In this document: piece after piece, positions 46,608 to 57,491 of the stretch
Position numbering within the stretch: position 1 is the first letter of the stretch
Layout of the letters: each line of letters starts with the position of its first letter
NCBI RefSeq assembly: GCF_034676545.1
Contig: NZ_JAUCBZ010000015.1
Location: 1,147,001 to 1,211,000 of the forward strand
Origin: Pararhodobacter sp.
GTDB lineage: Bacteria; Pseudomonadota; Alphaproteobacteria; Rhodobacterales; Rhodobacteraceae
DNA length: 64,000 nt
Direction of reading: 5' to 3'
Program-made: the position numbers and the translations under genes
The notes under the pieces: model-generated
Databases searched by the model: none
Told to the model about the DNA's origin: nothing
The model's input: only the letters and a program-made list of their open reading frames with translations

Positions 46608-47825
46608 ATGAACAGGGTTCGCGTCGTCGCCGTAACGGCAGTCGTCCTTGGAGTTGCCGTTGTCGCGGGAACCCAATTCCAGAAGTCACAGGATTTGGCC
46701 GGTCCCGGGTCGCCCAGCGTCGCGTCGCCCAGTCTCGCGTCGCCCAGTCCTGCGTCGCAACATGCCTCCGTCGTGCCGGCATCGCCGCCCTCCGGTGTCT
46801 CCGAGGTTCAAACCGCGTCGGTGGTGCCGGTCGCCAACACCGCGTCGGAATCGACTGCCCACGATGCGACCCTAGAATTGGCGAGCGCCGAGCGTCAGGC
46901 GCCAACCGCACGCAACGAGGGCGTATCGTCCTTGCTGTCGTCGGTGATCGGCACTGAAAGCGTCGTTGATCGTCAGCCTCGCACTGCGGATCATTCGGCC
47001 GCAGCGGTGACCGCCGCCAGCATCCTTCCCGCCGCCGATCTTGTCGCCGCGCCTCAAGCCGACAGCGTCACCGACCCTGCGCAATCCCCCTCGGTGCAAC
47101 CCGTGGTCGAGATCGCACCCCTCGATGCCGAGTTGGAGGCCGAATTGGCCGCCTGTGCGGTCTGGATCGTTGTCACGCCGTCTGCGGGTGCCATGTTGGA
47201 CGCCAGCATTTACGCCCCGTGCGACCGGGATGCTCAGGTGCAGGTCAGCCACGCAGGCTTGAATTTTGACACGCGCATCGGCACGGATGGGCAACTGGCG
47301 CTGGTCGTTCCCGCGCTGATCGACGACGCGACGCTGACGGTCACCTTTGCGGATGGCCGCACGCAGTCGGATCGCACTTTTGTCAGCGATCTTGCCATGG
47401 TGGAACGTGTTGCGCTGCAATGGAATGGCCCTGCCGAGCTGACGTTGCACGCCTATGAATTCGGGGCGCAATATGGTGACGCTGGCCACATCTACGTTGG
47501 CAATCCTCAGAGTCCGGATTCAAACCAGCATGGGTTCCTGACCGATCTTGGTGATCCGACGATTGCCGGTGGTCACCGGGTTCAGGTGTATTCGTATCCC
47601 TCCGGTCAATCCGCGCGCAGCGGTTCGGTGGCGCTGGAAATCGAAGTGCCGATCACCGAGGCAAGCTGTGGCAAACCCCTCGCGGCGGACTCGATCGAGA
47701 TGTATGGCGCCGCTGCGGCCCGCAGCCGTGTCATCCATCTGGAAATGCCCGCTTGCGACGGTGCCGGTGGCTATGTGGTTCTGCCGGGGATCCTGCCCGA
47801 TCTTCAGATCGCTGCCCTGCGCTGA
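46608..47825 (+). CDS. Hypothetical protein with N-terminal anchor, low-complexity linker and beta-rich C-terminal domain
   Basis: The 405-residue protein begins MNRVRVVAVTAVVLGVAVVAG, a signal anchor. Residues about 30-180 are Ala/Ser/Pro/Val-rich, including three SPSxA repeats encoded by 15-bp direct repeats. The remaining 225 residues look folded and beta-rich (HAGLNFDTRIGTDGQLALVV, VALQWNGPAELTLHAYEFG), with four Cys and a final GGYVVLPGILPDLQIAALR. It was not recognised as a named family, though similar architectures occur after secA in Rhodobacterales. Periplasmic location is likely; function unknown. Confidence 0.75.
   Translation: MNRVRVVAVTAVVLGVAVVAGTQFQKSQDLAGPGSPSVASPSLASPSPASQHASVVPASPPSGVSEVQTASVVPVANTASESTAHDATLELASAERQAPTARNEGVSSLLSSVIGTESVVDRQPRTADHSAAAVTAASILPAADLVAAPQADSVTDPAQSPSVQPVVEIAPLDAELEAELAACAVWIVVTPSAGAMLDASIYAPCDRDAQVQVSHAGLNFDTRIGTDGQLALVVPALIDDATLTVTFADGRTQSDRTFVSDLAMVERVALQWNGPAELTLHAYEFGAQYGDAGHIYVGNPQSPDSNQHGFLTDLGDPTIAGGHRVQVYSYPSGQSARSGSVALEIEVPITEASCGKPLAADSIEMYGAAAARSRVIHLEMPACDGAGGYVVLPGILPDLQIAALR
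46709..46753 (+). repeat. Three tandem 15-bp repeats
   Basis: Copies begin GTCGCCCAG at 46709, 46724 and 46739 and encode SPSVA, SPSLA and SPSPA in the linker of the hypothetical protein. The first nine bases are identical in all three copies. Confidence 0.8.
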
Positions 47826-47848
47826 GGCCTTTCCGACTGACGTTCTGC

Positions 47849-47873
47849 AAAGGCCGGGGTTGTCCCGGCCTTT
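47849..47873. terminator. Bidirectional terminator between the hypothetical protein gene and radC
   Basis: AAAGGCCGGG and CCCGGCCTTT form a perfect 10-bp stem around GTTGT, ending in TTT on both strands. It lies between convergent genes, 24 bp past one stop and 8 bp past the other. Confidence 0.7.
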
Positions 47874-47880
47874 GGCATGA

Positions 47881-48639
47881 TCACAGCAACCCCTCGCTGC
47901 GAAAGCTGAATTCGCGCGACTGCCCGATGATCAGGTGGTCATGCAGCACCAGCGACAGCGCTTCGGCCCCCTGGTGAATTCGGTCGGTCATGGCGATATC
48001 GGCCTGGCTGGGCGTCGGATCGCCTGACGGGTGGTTGTGCACCAGAATCATCGCCGACGCCCCGACCTCGAGCGCGCGGCGCATGATCTCGCGCGGATAC
48101 ACGGGGACATGATCCACCGTGCCACGGCCCAGTTCTTCATCGGCAATCAGGCAGTTCTTGCGATCCAGGAACAGGACGCGGAAATGCTCGATGTCGCGAT
48201 GGGCCATGACGGTGTGGCAATAATCCAGCATCGCCGACCAACTGGAGATCACCGGCCTGTGCATCACCTTGGCGCGGGCAATCCGACCGGCAACCGCGCC
48301 CGCCAGTTTCAGCACCGTAACCACGCCCTCACCCACCCCCTCAACCCGTTGCAGGTCTGTGGGGGAGGCGGCAATCAAGGTTGCCAGATCGCCAAAATGG
48401 TCCAGAAGCCGCCGCGCGAGCGGTTTGACATCTTGCCGCAGGACAGCGCCAAACAGCAGCAATTCCAACAACTCATAATCGGGCATTGCCTCGGGCCCGC
48501 CCTGCAGGAACCGGCTGCGCAGGCGCTTGCGGTGATCCGCCAGATAAGACGGCGGTTTCGCGGGTTTGCGGTCAGCGACCTGTGCCTGAGGGGCAAACAG
48601 GGGCAGGGGCATTTCGGCAAAGGCGCGCGGATCTGACAT
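47881..48639 (-). CDS. radC: RadC family protein (JAB1/MPN-type domain)
   Basis: From ATG 48639 the protein has 252 residues. It contains a helix-hairpin-helix region (LQRVEGVGEGVVTVLKLAGAVA) and a JAB1-like metalloprotease domain with the zinc motif HNHPSGDPTPSQAD. Despite its name, RadC is not firmly tied to DNA repair; related proteins may act as nuclease or peptidase in DNA transfer. Met codons at 48657 and 48639 are both possible and neither has a strong ribosome site. It is followed by a terminator shared with the convergent gene. Confidence 0.92.
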   Translation of the reverse strand: MSDPRAFAEMPLPLFAPQAQVADRKPAKPPSYLADHRKRLRSRFLQGGPEAMPDYELLELLLFGAVLRQDVKPLARRLLDHFGDLATLIAASPTDLQRVEGVGEGVVTVLKLAGAVAGRIARAKVMHRPVISSWSAMLDYCHTVMAHRDIEHFRVLFLDRKNCLIADEELGRGTVDHVPVYPREIMRRALEVGASAMILVHNHPSGDPTPSQADIAMTDRIHQGAEALSLVLHDHLIIGQSREFSFRSEGLL

Positions 48640-48675
48640 GGTGCCAGTCTGGCGCATGTTTGGTTTCCAAATGGT

Positions 48676-48703
48676 AAACGGGGGCCGATCAAGACCCCCG
48701 TTT
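48676..48703 (-). terminator. Stem-loop after dnaJ
   Basis: AAACGGGGG and CCCCCGTTT pair perfectly over 9 bp around a 10-base loop, about 27 bp past the dnaJ stop (minus strand). The T run is short, so termination strength is moderate. Confidence 0.5.
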
Positions 48704-48730
48704 ATCCGTTTCCCCATGTAGAAAGGCGTT

Positions 48731-49885
48731 TCAGCCCTTCATCGTGTCCCAGAAACTGCGCACCTTGCCGAAAAAGCTGGTGCCCTCGGGGTGGTTGTCT
48801 TCGCCCAGCGAATCAAACTCGCGCAGCAATTCCTTTTGCCGCGTCGTCAGGTTCACCGGGGTTTCGACCGCCAGTTCGATCAGCATGTCGCCACTGCCGC
48901 CGCCGCGCAACGCGGGCATTCCCTTGCCGCGCAAACGCAGCTGCTTGCCCGATTGCGCGCCCGCTGGAACCTTGACGCGGCTGCGGCCACCGTCGATGGT
49001 CGGAACCTCGACCTCGCCGCCCAGCGCCGCCTTGGTGAAGCTGACGGGCACATGGCAATACAAATCCAGACCGTCGCGCTGGAAGATCTGATGTTCGGCG
49101 ACCTCGATGAAGATATAGAGATCACCCGTCGGCCCGCCGCGCATCCCGGCCTCGCCCTCGCCCGACAGGCGAATGCGGGTGCCGGTTTCGACGCCAGCCG
49201 GGATATTCACCGACAAGGAGCGTTCCTTTTCGACGCGGCCAGCGCCTTTGCACGATTTGCAGGGGTTCTTGACGATCTGACCCAAGCCGCCGCAGGTCGG
49301 GCAGGTGCGTTCGACGGTGAAGAAACCTTGCTGCGCGCGGACCTTGCCCATGCCCGAGCAGGTCGGGCAGGTGACGGGTTCAGCGCCGCCCTCGGCCCCG
49401 GTGCCGCTGCATTCTTCGCATGACGACAGGGTCGGCACGCGGATGGATTTTTGCGAACCCTTGAAGGCTTCTTCCAGCGAAACCCGCAGGTTATAGCGCA
49501 GATCCGAGCCACGGCTGGCGCGAGATCGTGCCCCGCCTGAACCGCCCCGGCCGCCCATGAAGTCGCCGAACAGATCCTCGAACACATCCGAGAATGCCGA
49601 ATTGAAATCGCCGCCGGGGTGCCCGCGCTGTGGGCCGCGCTGGCCACCGCCCATGCCCCCTTCAAAGGCGGCATGACCATAGCGGTCATAGGCTGCCTTC
49701 TTGTCGGCGTCTTTGAGCACCTCATACGCCTCGTTCACCTCTTTGAACTGAGCTTCGGCGTTGGGGTTGTCGCTGTTGCGATCCGGGTGAAGGGCCTTGG
49801 CCTTTGTGCGGTAAGCCTTTTTCAACTCATCCGCAGACGCGCCCCGCGCAGCACCCAGAACTTCGTAATAATCGCGCTTCGCCAT
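48731..49885 (-). CDS. dnaJ: Molecular chaperone DnaJ
   Basis: The 384-residue protein has the J domain ([11 protein letters not shown], with HPD in [10 protein letters not shown]), a Gly/Phe-rich linker, a zinc domain with four CxxCxGxG repeats ([32 protein letters not shown]), and the substrate-binding C-terminus. It delivers unfolded proteins to DnaK and stimulates its ATPase. ATG 49885 matches the conserved N-terminus. It lies downstream of dnaK on the same strand, separated by a long hairpin. Confidence 0.98.
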   Translation of the reverse strand: MAKRDYYEVLGAARGASADELKKAYRTKAKALHPDRNSDNPNAEAQFKEVNEAYEVLKDADKKAAYDRYGHAAFEGGMGGGQRGPQRGHPGGDFNSAFSDVFEDLFGDFMGGRGGSGGARSRASRGSDLRYNLRVSLEEAFKGSQKSIRVPTLSSCEECSGTGAEGGAEPVTCPTCSGMGKVRAQQGFFTVERTCPTCGGLGQIVKNPCKSCKGAGRVEKERSLSVNIPAGVETGTRIRLSGEGEAGMRGGPTGDLYIFIEVAEHQIFQRDGLDLYCHVPVSFTKAALGGEVEVPTIDGGRSRVKVPAGAQSGKQLRLRGKGMPALRGGGSGDMLIELAVETPVNLTTRQKELLREFDSLGEDNHPEGTSFFGKVRSFWDTMKG

Positions 49886-49906
49886 CATGGCCCTCGCTTT
49901 CATGAG

Positions 49907-49942
49907 CAGGGCCCCGGATCGGGAGTACCGACCGGGGCCCTG
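49907..49942 (-). promoter_or_regulatory. Long hairpin between dnaK and dnaJ
   Basis: CAGGGCCCCGG and CCGGGGCCCTG form a perfect 11-bp stem, extended inside by TCGG/CCGA past one bulged A. It lies 14 bp past the dnaK stop and 21 bp before the dnaJ ATG. Without a T run, it more likely lowers dnaJ read-through or protects the dnaK message end than fully terminates. Confidence 0.6.
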
Positions 49943-49956
49943 TGATGGTCAGCGCC

Positions 49957-51876
<1,920 letters not shown>

Positions 51877-51990
51877 GATGCTTACCTCTTTCCTTCGGCG
51901 ATAATTTGGCGCGGCGATCCCATCAGGCTCCGTCGCACCGATCCCATGATCCGGGCTTCCCAATCTGGGCATTCTTCCCGGCGTCGATGG

Positions 51991-52021
51991 CTATATAGGG
52001 AGGCCGAGTTGGGCCTGCAAG
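51991..52021 (-). promoter_or_regulatory. Candidate RpoH (sigma-32) promoter of dnaK
   Basis: On the minus strand CTTGCA (-35-like, 52021-52016) and CCTATATAG (-10-like, 51999-51991) are separated by 16 bp. This resembles the alphaproteobacterial heat-shock consensus CTTG-N17-CYTATnTnnG. It lies about 115 bp before the dnaK start. Confidence 0.5.
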
Positions 52022-52057
52022 CGTTCGAGCAGAAGCAATTTGAAAGCTTTTTTGCCG

Positions 52058-52984
52058 TCAGCCGGTGAATTGCGCGATCACGAGGGGCAGAGTGGCGACG
52101 CTGAGCAGGGTCGAAATCAGGATTGCCGCCGAAACGCGGGCGACCGCCACGTTGTAATGCTGCGCCAGAATATACACATTCCCCGCCACCGGAAGCGCAG
52201 CGGTGGCGATCAACACACCCGCGGCGAAAGGCGCGACATCAAAAATGTAGAAGGCCGCCAGACCGACAGCCGCCGGGTGCAGCACCAGTTTCGCAAAGCT
52301 CAACCAGCCCGCCACGGTCAGGCGTTCGGCGCGGTTGTTGGTCAGGCTGGCCCCGATGGCAAACAAGGCGCCGGGCGTGGCCGCCGCCCCCAGCAGGGTC
52401 ATGGTGGCGCTGATCGGTCCGGCCAGCCCCTGCCCGGTTGCCGACCACAACAGCCCCAGGGCCATCGAGACGACCATCGGGTTTTTCAGCAACCCGACGC
52501 CGATCACGCGCGGCATGCGCGACGACAGCCGACCCTCTTTGACGATGGTGAAAATGATCGTCAGCAGGCTGGAGAACAGGATCAGGTCGATCACCAGCAC
52601 CAGCAGCACCGTCGCGGCGGCCTGTGCACCCAGCACCAGCACCAGCATCGGCACGCCCAGAAACCCGGTGTTGCCGATCACGGCGGTATGCGCCTCCATG
52701 ACGGCCTCGGTCAGGGGGCGGTGGCGCAGGAATGCGACGGCCAGCGCCAGCGCATAGACCACGGTGCAGCCCAGAATATAGGCCCCCGCCGCGCGCGGAT
52801 CAAAGATCTCGGACAAGGTCATCTGCGCCGAGAAGCCGAACAACAGCGCCGACAGCGCGAAATAGAACACGAATCTGGTCAGCCACGCGGTCGCCTCGGG
52901 CGGGAAAAACCCGCTTTTCCCCGCGCCATAACCCAGCCCGATGATCGCAAAAAATGGAAAGGTTTGCAGGAATACGTCTAGCAT
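52058..52984 (-). CDS. AEC-family (auxin efflux carrier-like) transporter
   Basis: The 308-residue protein has ten predicted membrane helices in two five-helix halves, with the AEC signature GYGAGKSGFFPPEATAWLTRFVFYFALSALLF near the start (read in pieces) and NTGFLGVPMLVLVLG in the centre. Bacterial members export or import small carboxylates such as malate or malonate. It lies on the same strand as the TRAP system, 59 bp downstream of dctM, and upstream of dnaK. The substrate is unknown. Confidence 0.88.
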   Translation of the reverse strand: MLDVFLQTFPFFAIIGLGYGAGKSGFFPPEATAWLTRFVFYFALSALLFGFSAQMTLSEIFDPRAAGAYILGCTVVYALALAVAFLRHRPLTEAVMEAHTAVIGNTGFLGVPMLVLVLGAQAAATVLLVLVIDLILFSSLLTIIFTIVKEGRLSSRMPRVIGVGLLKNPMVVSMALGLLWSATGQGLAGPISATMTLLGAAATPGALFAIGASLTNNRAERLTVAGWLSFAKLVLHPAAVGLAAFYIFDVAPFAAGVLIATAALPVAGNVYILAQHYNVAVARVSAAILISTLLSVATLPLVIAQFTG

Positions 52985-53043
52985 CTGAAATCGCTAGCAG
53001 ATCGCGCGGGCGTTCACCAGATGGCACGCCCGCGCGCGATGTC

Positions 53044-54432
53044 TCAGTAGATCAGCGACGGCAGCCAGGTCACGATACCGGGGAAAATGAACAACAGCGC
53101 GATGACGAGGATCTGCAAGATCACGAACGGGATCGCACCCTTGTAGATCATCCCGGTCGAGACCGTCGCCGGGGCAACGCCGCGCAAGTAGAACAGGGCA
53201 AAGCCGAACGGCGGAGTCAGGAAGCTGGTTTGCAGGTTCACGCCGATCATCACGCCCAACCACACCGGATCGACGCCCAGCAACAGCAGGGTCGGCGCGG
53301 TGATCGGCAGCACGATAAAGATGATCTCGAACGTGTCCAGAATGAAGCCCAGCACGAACATGACCACCATCACGGCAATCATCGCACCCATTGCTCCGCC
53401 GGGAATGTTCGACAGGAACTCGTGCACCAGATCGTCGCCGCCCATCTGCCGGAACACCACCGAAAACACCGAAGCGCCGAACAGGATGACAAAGATCATC
53501 GACGTGATCTTGGCGGTTGAATGCACCGTGTGCTTGAGGATCGCGAATGACATCTTGCCGCGCAACGTGGCCAACAGGGCCGCGCCCACGGCACCCACCG
53601 ACGAGGCCTCGGTCGGGGTGGCGATACCCCCCAGGATCGAGCCCAGCACCGCCATGATCAACAGCAGCGGCGGCACCAGCGCCACGACGATCTCGCGCGG
53701 CAGGTCTTTGCGTTCTTCGGGCGGAACCGGGGTGGCGGGGCAGCTTTTGGGGTCAACCACGGCCTTGAACAGAATGTAACTGATATAGACCACCACCAGC
53801 AGCATTCCCGGCAGGAACGCGCCCGCGAACAGGTCGCCCACCGACACCGCGCTTGGCGCAAAGTTGCCAAGGCTCATCTGCGCCTGGCTGTGCATCCCGG
53901 CGATCATGTCGCCCATGAAGATCAGCACCGTCGAGGGAGGGATGATCTGCCCCAGAGTGCCCGAGGCGCTGATCGTGCCGCAGGCCAGCTTTGGATTGTA
54001 GCCCGCCTTGATCATCGCCGGCAATGAAATCAGGCCCATCGTCACCACGGTCGCGCCGACAACCCCGGTCGAGGCCGCCAGCAACGCGCCAACGATCACC
54101 ACCGAAATGCCCAAGCCGCCGCGCATGTTGCCGAACAGTTTGCTCATCGTGGTCAGCAGTTGCTCGGCAATGTTCGAGCGTTCCAGCATCACGCCCATGA
54201 AGATGAACAACGGCACCGCGACCAGCACCTCGTTGGTCATGTAGCCCGTGTATCGCCCCGCCAGCGCCGCCATGTTCGAGAAATCGAACACGCCCAGCCA
54301 CAGTCCCACAAGCCCGAACAGGATCGAGGTTCCGGCCAAGGTGAAGGCCACCGGAAAGCCCAGCATCAACATGCCGATCACGCCGAGGAACATCGCCCCG
54401 GCCATGAGTTCGCCGATAAACACCAGATCCAT
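53044..54432 (-). CDS. TRAP transporter large permease subunit (DctM)
   Basis: The 462-residue protein has about twelve membrane helices and the DctM signatures VPLFIFMGVMLERSNIAEQLL, SASGTLGQIIPPSTVLIFMG and LQTSFLTPPFGFALFYLRGV. It is the sodium-driven channel subunit of a TRAP importer. Its ATG shares one base with the dctQ stop (TAATG). An insert near residues 240-270 (PKSCPATPVPPEERKDLPRE) is typical of the mannitol/keto-acid branch of TRAP systems. Confidence 0.94.
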   Translation of the reverse strand: MDLVFIGELMAGAMFLGVIGMLMLGFPVAFTLAGTSILFGLVGLWLGVFDFSNMAALAGRYTGYMTNEVLVAVPLFIFMGVMLERSNIAEQLLTTMSKLFGNMRGGLGISVVIVGALLAASTGVVGATVVTMGLISLPAMIKAGYNPKLACGTISASGTLGQIIPPSTVLIFMGDMIAGMHSQAQMSLGNFAPSAVSVGDLFAGAFLPGMLLVVVYISYILFKAVVDPKSCPATPVPPEERKDLPREIVVALVPPLLLIMAVLGSILGGIATPTEASSVGAVGAALLATLRGKMSFAILKHTVHSTAKITSMIFVILFGASVFSVVFRQMGGDDLVHEFLSNIPGGAMGAMIAVMVVMFVLGFILDTFEIIFIVLPITAPTLLLLGVDPVWLGVMIGVNLQTSFLTPPFGFALFYLRGVAPATVSTGMIYKGAIPFVILQILVIALLFIFPGIVTWLPSLIY

Positions 54433-54989
54433 TATGCGGCCTCCACATGGGCTTCATAACGGTAGTCTGCAGGCACGAGATCCTCGCGCCCCTTGATGAT
54501 CAAGAGGGACCGGATCAGCATGGAGATTCCCTGTAGGGCGATGGTGACGGCGAACACCAGAATGAAACCTTTGACCAGGAACAGGCCCGAGGCGCCGCCG
54601 GGGTTCGAGGATGCTTCGCGCAGACCCCACGACCGCACCACGAAAGGCAGGCAATAGATCCAGACGACGTACATGGTCGGCAGCAAGAACACCAGAACAC
54701 CCACCAGATCCATCCACGCCTTTTTGACGTTCGAGGCCGGTCGGTAGAAAATATCCACCCGCACATGGTCATTGTGAAGCAAGGCATATCCGGCAACGGC
54801 GGTGAACATCACCCCGTTCAGCCACGGATACAGATCCTGCATCCACAATCGCGTGTTGCCAAAGAAATATCGCTCGATCACGACCCAGAAACAGGTGATC
54901 ACGATGGCCAGCGCCAGCCATGAAAACACGTTTCCGATCAGCCGGTTCAGCCCGTTGATCGCACGCATGAGGTTAGACAGAAACGTCAT
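54432..54989 (-). CDS. TRAP transporter small permease subunit (DctQ)
   Basis: The 185-residue protein has four membrane helices, including WLALAIVITCFWVVIERYFF and LVGVLVFLLPTMYVVWIYCL. The segment TRLWMQDLYPWLNGVMF is the usual DctQ hallmark. ATG 54989 precedes the first helix, after AGGATCC. It overlaps dctM by one base. DctP lies upstream in the same operon, 139 bp away. Confidence 0.92.
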   Translation of the reverse strand: MTFLSNLMRAINGLNRLIGNVFSWLALAIVITCFWVVIERYFFGNTRLWMQDLYPWLNGVMFTAVAGYALLHNDHVRVDIFYRPASNVKKAWMDLVGVLVFLLPTMYVVWIYCLPFVVRSWGLREASSNPGGASGLFLVKGFILVFAVTIALQGISMLIRSLLIIKGREDLVPADYRYEAHVEAA

Positions 54990-55128
54990 TGGATCCTCCC
55001 AGCCGGGTGGCGGTGACAACGAGAGCCCGGAACGATTGCTCGGACCGGGCCCCCAAGTATGTTGATCGAAGCCCCGAGACCCTGCGCGCCGTCACGACAG
55101 GCGGCGCGCAAAGCCGGGTCCAATCCGC

Positions 55129-56236
55129 TTACAGATCCGAGTAATCCAGATACCGCTGACGCGCCAAGGCATAGGTCAGGTCGGTGGCCTCGGTGCGGGT
55201 GCGGGTCAGGTTCATCGAGTCGATGAAGCTGCGCGCCACGCGGCGGGTCAACTCGTCATCCGAATTCAGGATGCCGCCGATGACTTCTTTCGCAGCCCCT
55301 GGCCGCAGCCTCGACGATGTCGTCAGGGAACGAGGTGTGCAGCGTCACGCCATGATCGTTGACCAGCGTTTGCAGCGCGCGTGGGTCGTTGGCATAGAAA
55401 TCCGAGGCAACCTGATCGTACTCGGCCTGCGCCACGTCGCGGATGATTGCCTGCAGATCGGCGGGCAGGGCCTGGTACTTGGCCTTGTCCACGACAACCT
55501 CGGTCGCCAGACCGGGTTCGACGAAGGACGAGGTATAGTAGTGGTTGCAGACCTGATAGAAGCCCAGCGCAAGGTCGTTATAAGGGCCAACGAATTCAGC
55601 CGCATCCAGCGTGCCCGACTGCAACGCCTGGAAGATTTCGCCCGCCGCCATGTTGGTGACGCTGACGCCCAGTCGCTGCCAGACCTGACCGCCCAGACCC
55701 GGCGTGCGGAAGCGCAGGCCTTGCAGGTCGGACAAGCCGGTCAACTCGTTCTTGAACCAGCCGCCGGTCTGCGTGCCGGTGTCGCCCGACAGGAAGCCCT
55801 GAACGCCGAACTGGTCATAGACCTCGTCCCACAGCTCCTGACCGCCCTGATAGCGTACCCAAGCGGCCATCTCGCGTGACGTCATGCCAAACGGCACACC
55901 CGTAAAGAACGACAGGGCGACGGATTTGTTCTGCCAGTAATAGGCGGCACCGTGGCTCATTTCGGCGGTGCCGTCGATCACGGCATCCAGCGATTGCAGC
56001 GGCGGCACCAGCTCGCCCGCCGAATAGACTTCGACGGTCAGACGACCGCCCGAGGCCGCGGTGATGCGATCCGCCAGACGTTGTGCGCCGACACCCAGAC
56101 CGGGGAAGTTGCGCGGCCAGGTGGTGACCATGCGCCAGGTGATGTTGCCTTGTGCAATGGCCGGGGCGGCCAGCGAGGTTGCGGCAGCCGCGACACCACC
56201 AACGGTTGAGGTGCGTAGAAATGAGCGACGATCCAT
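55129..56236 (-). pseudogene. TRAP transporter substrate-binding protein (DctP, TakP-like), frame broken once
   Basis: The Tat-exported protein starts MDRRSFLRTSTVGG after GGAGGAAGA. It has TWRMVTTWPRNFPGLGVGAQ, GTAEMSHGAAYYWQNKSVAL and GTLDAAEFVGPYNDLALGF, which match the branch containing the keto-acid binder TakP of Rhodobacter. The frame breaks at a C4 run (55296-55299). Dropping one base restores AAARAAKEVIGGILNSDD and the end RQRYLDYSDL at 55129, about 368 residues. The error type is a homopolymer indel. The ligand may be a keto acid or another carboxylate. Confidence 0.85.
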
Positions 56237-56402
56237 AGAGTCTTCCTCCCAGATTGGAATTGTTGTCAGTCCGCCTGGCGGTCCGATGGCAAGGTTTAAG
56301 CACAGCTTCAAGCGACTTCAAAGCGCTTTTCGTGCGGCCCTCGATCCGGCTCGGTGATTCCGAAGGCCAGATGCCAGCAGCGCCTGAAAAAACGCGCGCG
56401 GA

Positions 56403-57278
56403 TCATGACGTCTGGCGTCGGCCCGCCCGCATGTTCCAGAAATTCGCCGCAAAAATGATTGCGCCACCCAGAAAGACCGCCGGATCCAGGGTTTCCGCGT
56501 AAACCACCACGCCAACCAGCGCGATGATCGGCAGCCGGGCAAATTCCATCGGCGCGACAACCATTGCCGGTGCCAGACCCAGCGCCGAGGTCAGCGAATA
56601 ATGTGCCGTCAGCCCGGTGATCGCGAGGATGATCAGCCACGGCACCAACGCCAGGCTGGGCCATGTAAATCCCATTGCGCCCGACAGACCAAGACCCATC
56701 AACATCTGGCTGAAGGTCATCCAGAACAGCACGCACAACACCGCATCATGGCGCATGATCTTGCGGGTAAAGATCAGGTTGATCGCAAAGGCAATGGCGG
56801 CCAGAATGCCCGCCAGATGCCCCGAGTTGATCGGCTGCACGCCCGGCTGCGCCACGATCAGGACACCGATGAACCCAAGCAGCGCGACGATCAGCTTGCG
56901 GCCCGTCAGGGCCTCTCCCAGAAACAGCGGCGCCATCAACAACACCCAGATCGGCATGGTGAACTCCAGCGCGACAAGCTGCGACAGCGGGATCACCGTG
57001 ATCCCATAGAACCACATGTTCTGACCAAAGAAATGGAACACATTGCGGGTTACATGCAGGCTGATGTGTCTGGTGCGGATCGTCGCAAGACTGCCGGTGC
57101 GAAGGCGGATGATCGCCAGTACGATGATCATGCCCAGCAACGAGCGCCAGAACATCAGCTCATAGCTGGCGATTTCGACCTGTACCGTGCGCCCCGCCAC
57201 CGCCATCAACGAGAATGAGGCAATCGCCCCCATCATCCACAGCGCGGCTTTCAGAGGTTGCGACTGTTCGCTGTCCAT
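56403..57278 (-). CDS. EamA/DMT-superfamily transporter
   Basis: The 291-residue protein has ten predicted helices in two EamA repeats, with MMGAIASFSLMAVAGRTVQVE first and GITVIPLSQLVALEFTMPIW as the family hallmark. Such proteins export amino acids, nucleosides or metabolites. It lies just downstream of the divergent phosphate acyltransferase region and upstream of dctP, on the same strand as the latter. A REP-like element lies before its start. The substrate is unknown. Confidence 0.88.
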   Translation of the reverse strand: MDSEQSQPLKAALWMMGAIASFSLMAVAGRTVQVEIASYELMFWRSLLGMIIVLAIIRLRTGSLATIRTRHISLHVTRNVFHFFGQNMWFYGITVIPLSQLVALEFTMPIWVLLMAPLFLGEALTGRKLIVALLGFIGVLIVAQPGVQPINSGHLAGILAAIAFAINLIFTRKIMRHDAVLCVLFWMTFSQMLMGLGLSGAMGFTWPSLALVPWLIILAITGLTAHYSLTSALGLAPAMVVAPMEFARLPIIALVGVVVYAETLDPAVFLGGAIIFAANFWNMRAGRRQTS

Positions 57279-57286
57279 CGCCCGTC

Positions 57287-57345
57287 CTCATCTTGCCCGA
57301 AATACTCTGGGGGGAGCCGAAGGCGGGGGGCTAGCCCCCCTCACC
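57287..57345. repeat. REP-like palindromic intergenic element C
   Basis: TCATCTTGCCCGAAATACTC followed by TGGGGGG, a 10-bp spacer, then GGGGGGC-ta-GCCCCCC. The first part matches the reverse complement of element B closely. It lies in the divergent interval between the EamA and pta genes. A run of ten C (57398-57407) follows. Confidence 0.5.
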
Positions 57346-57491
57346 TGTCCTCAATAGGCGCAGATGCTGCACAGGTGCAAGACCGTTCACCAGATCGCCC
57401 CCCCCCCTCAGGCCCCCTTGCGCCACGGTTTGCCTTGACGGTGCCCGCCATATCGGCAGTCTTCCCGTCGACCCGAATGGAGGATCGAACC

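Noticed and set aside
57398..57407. Ten-C tract as phase-variable promoter of pta
   Set aside because: It lies outside any coding frame and away from a recognisable promoter; a homopolymer in a repeat-rich gap is not evidence of switching.
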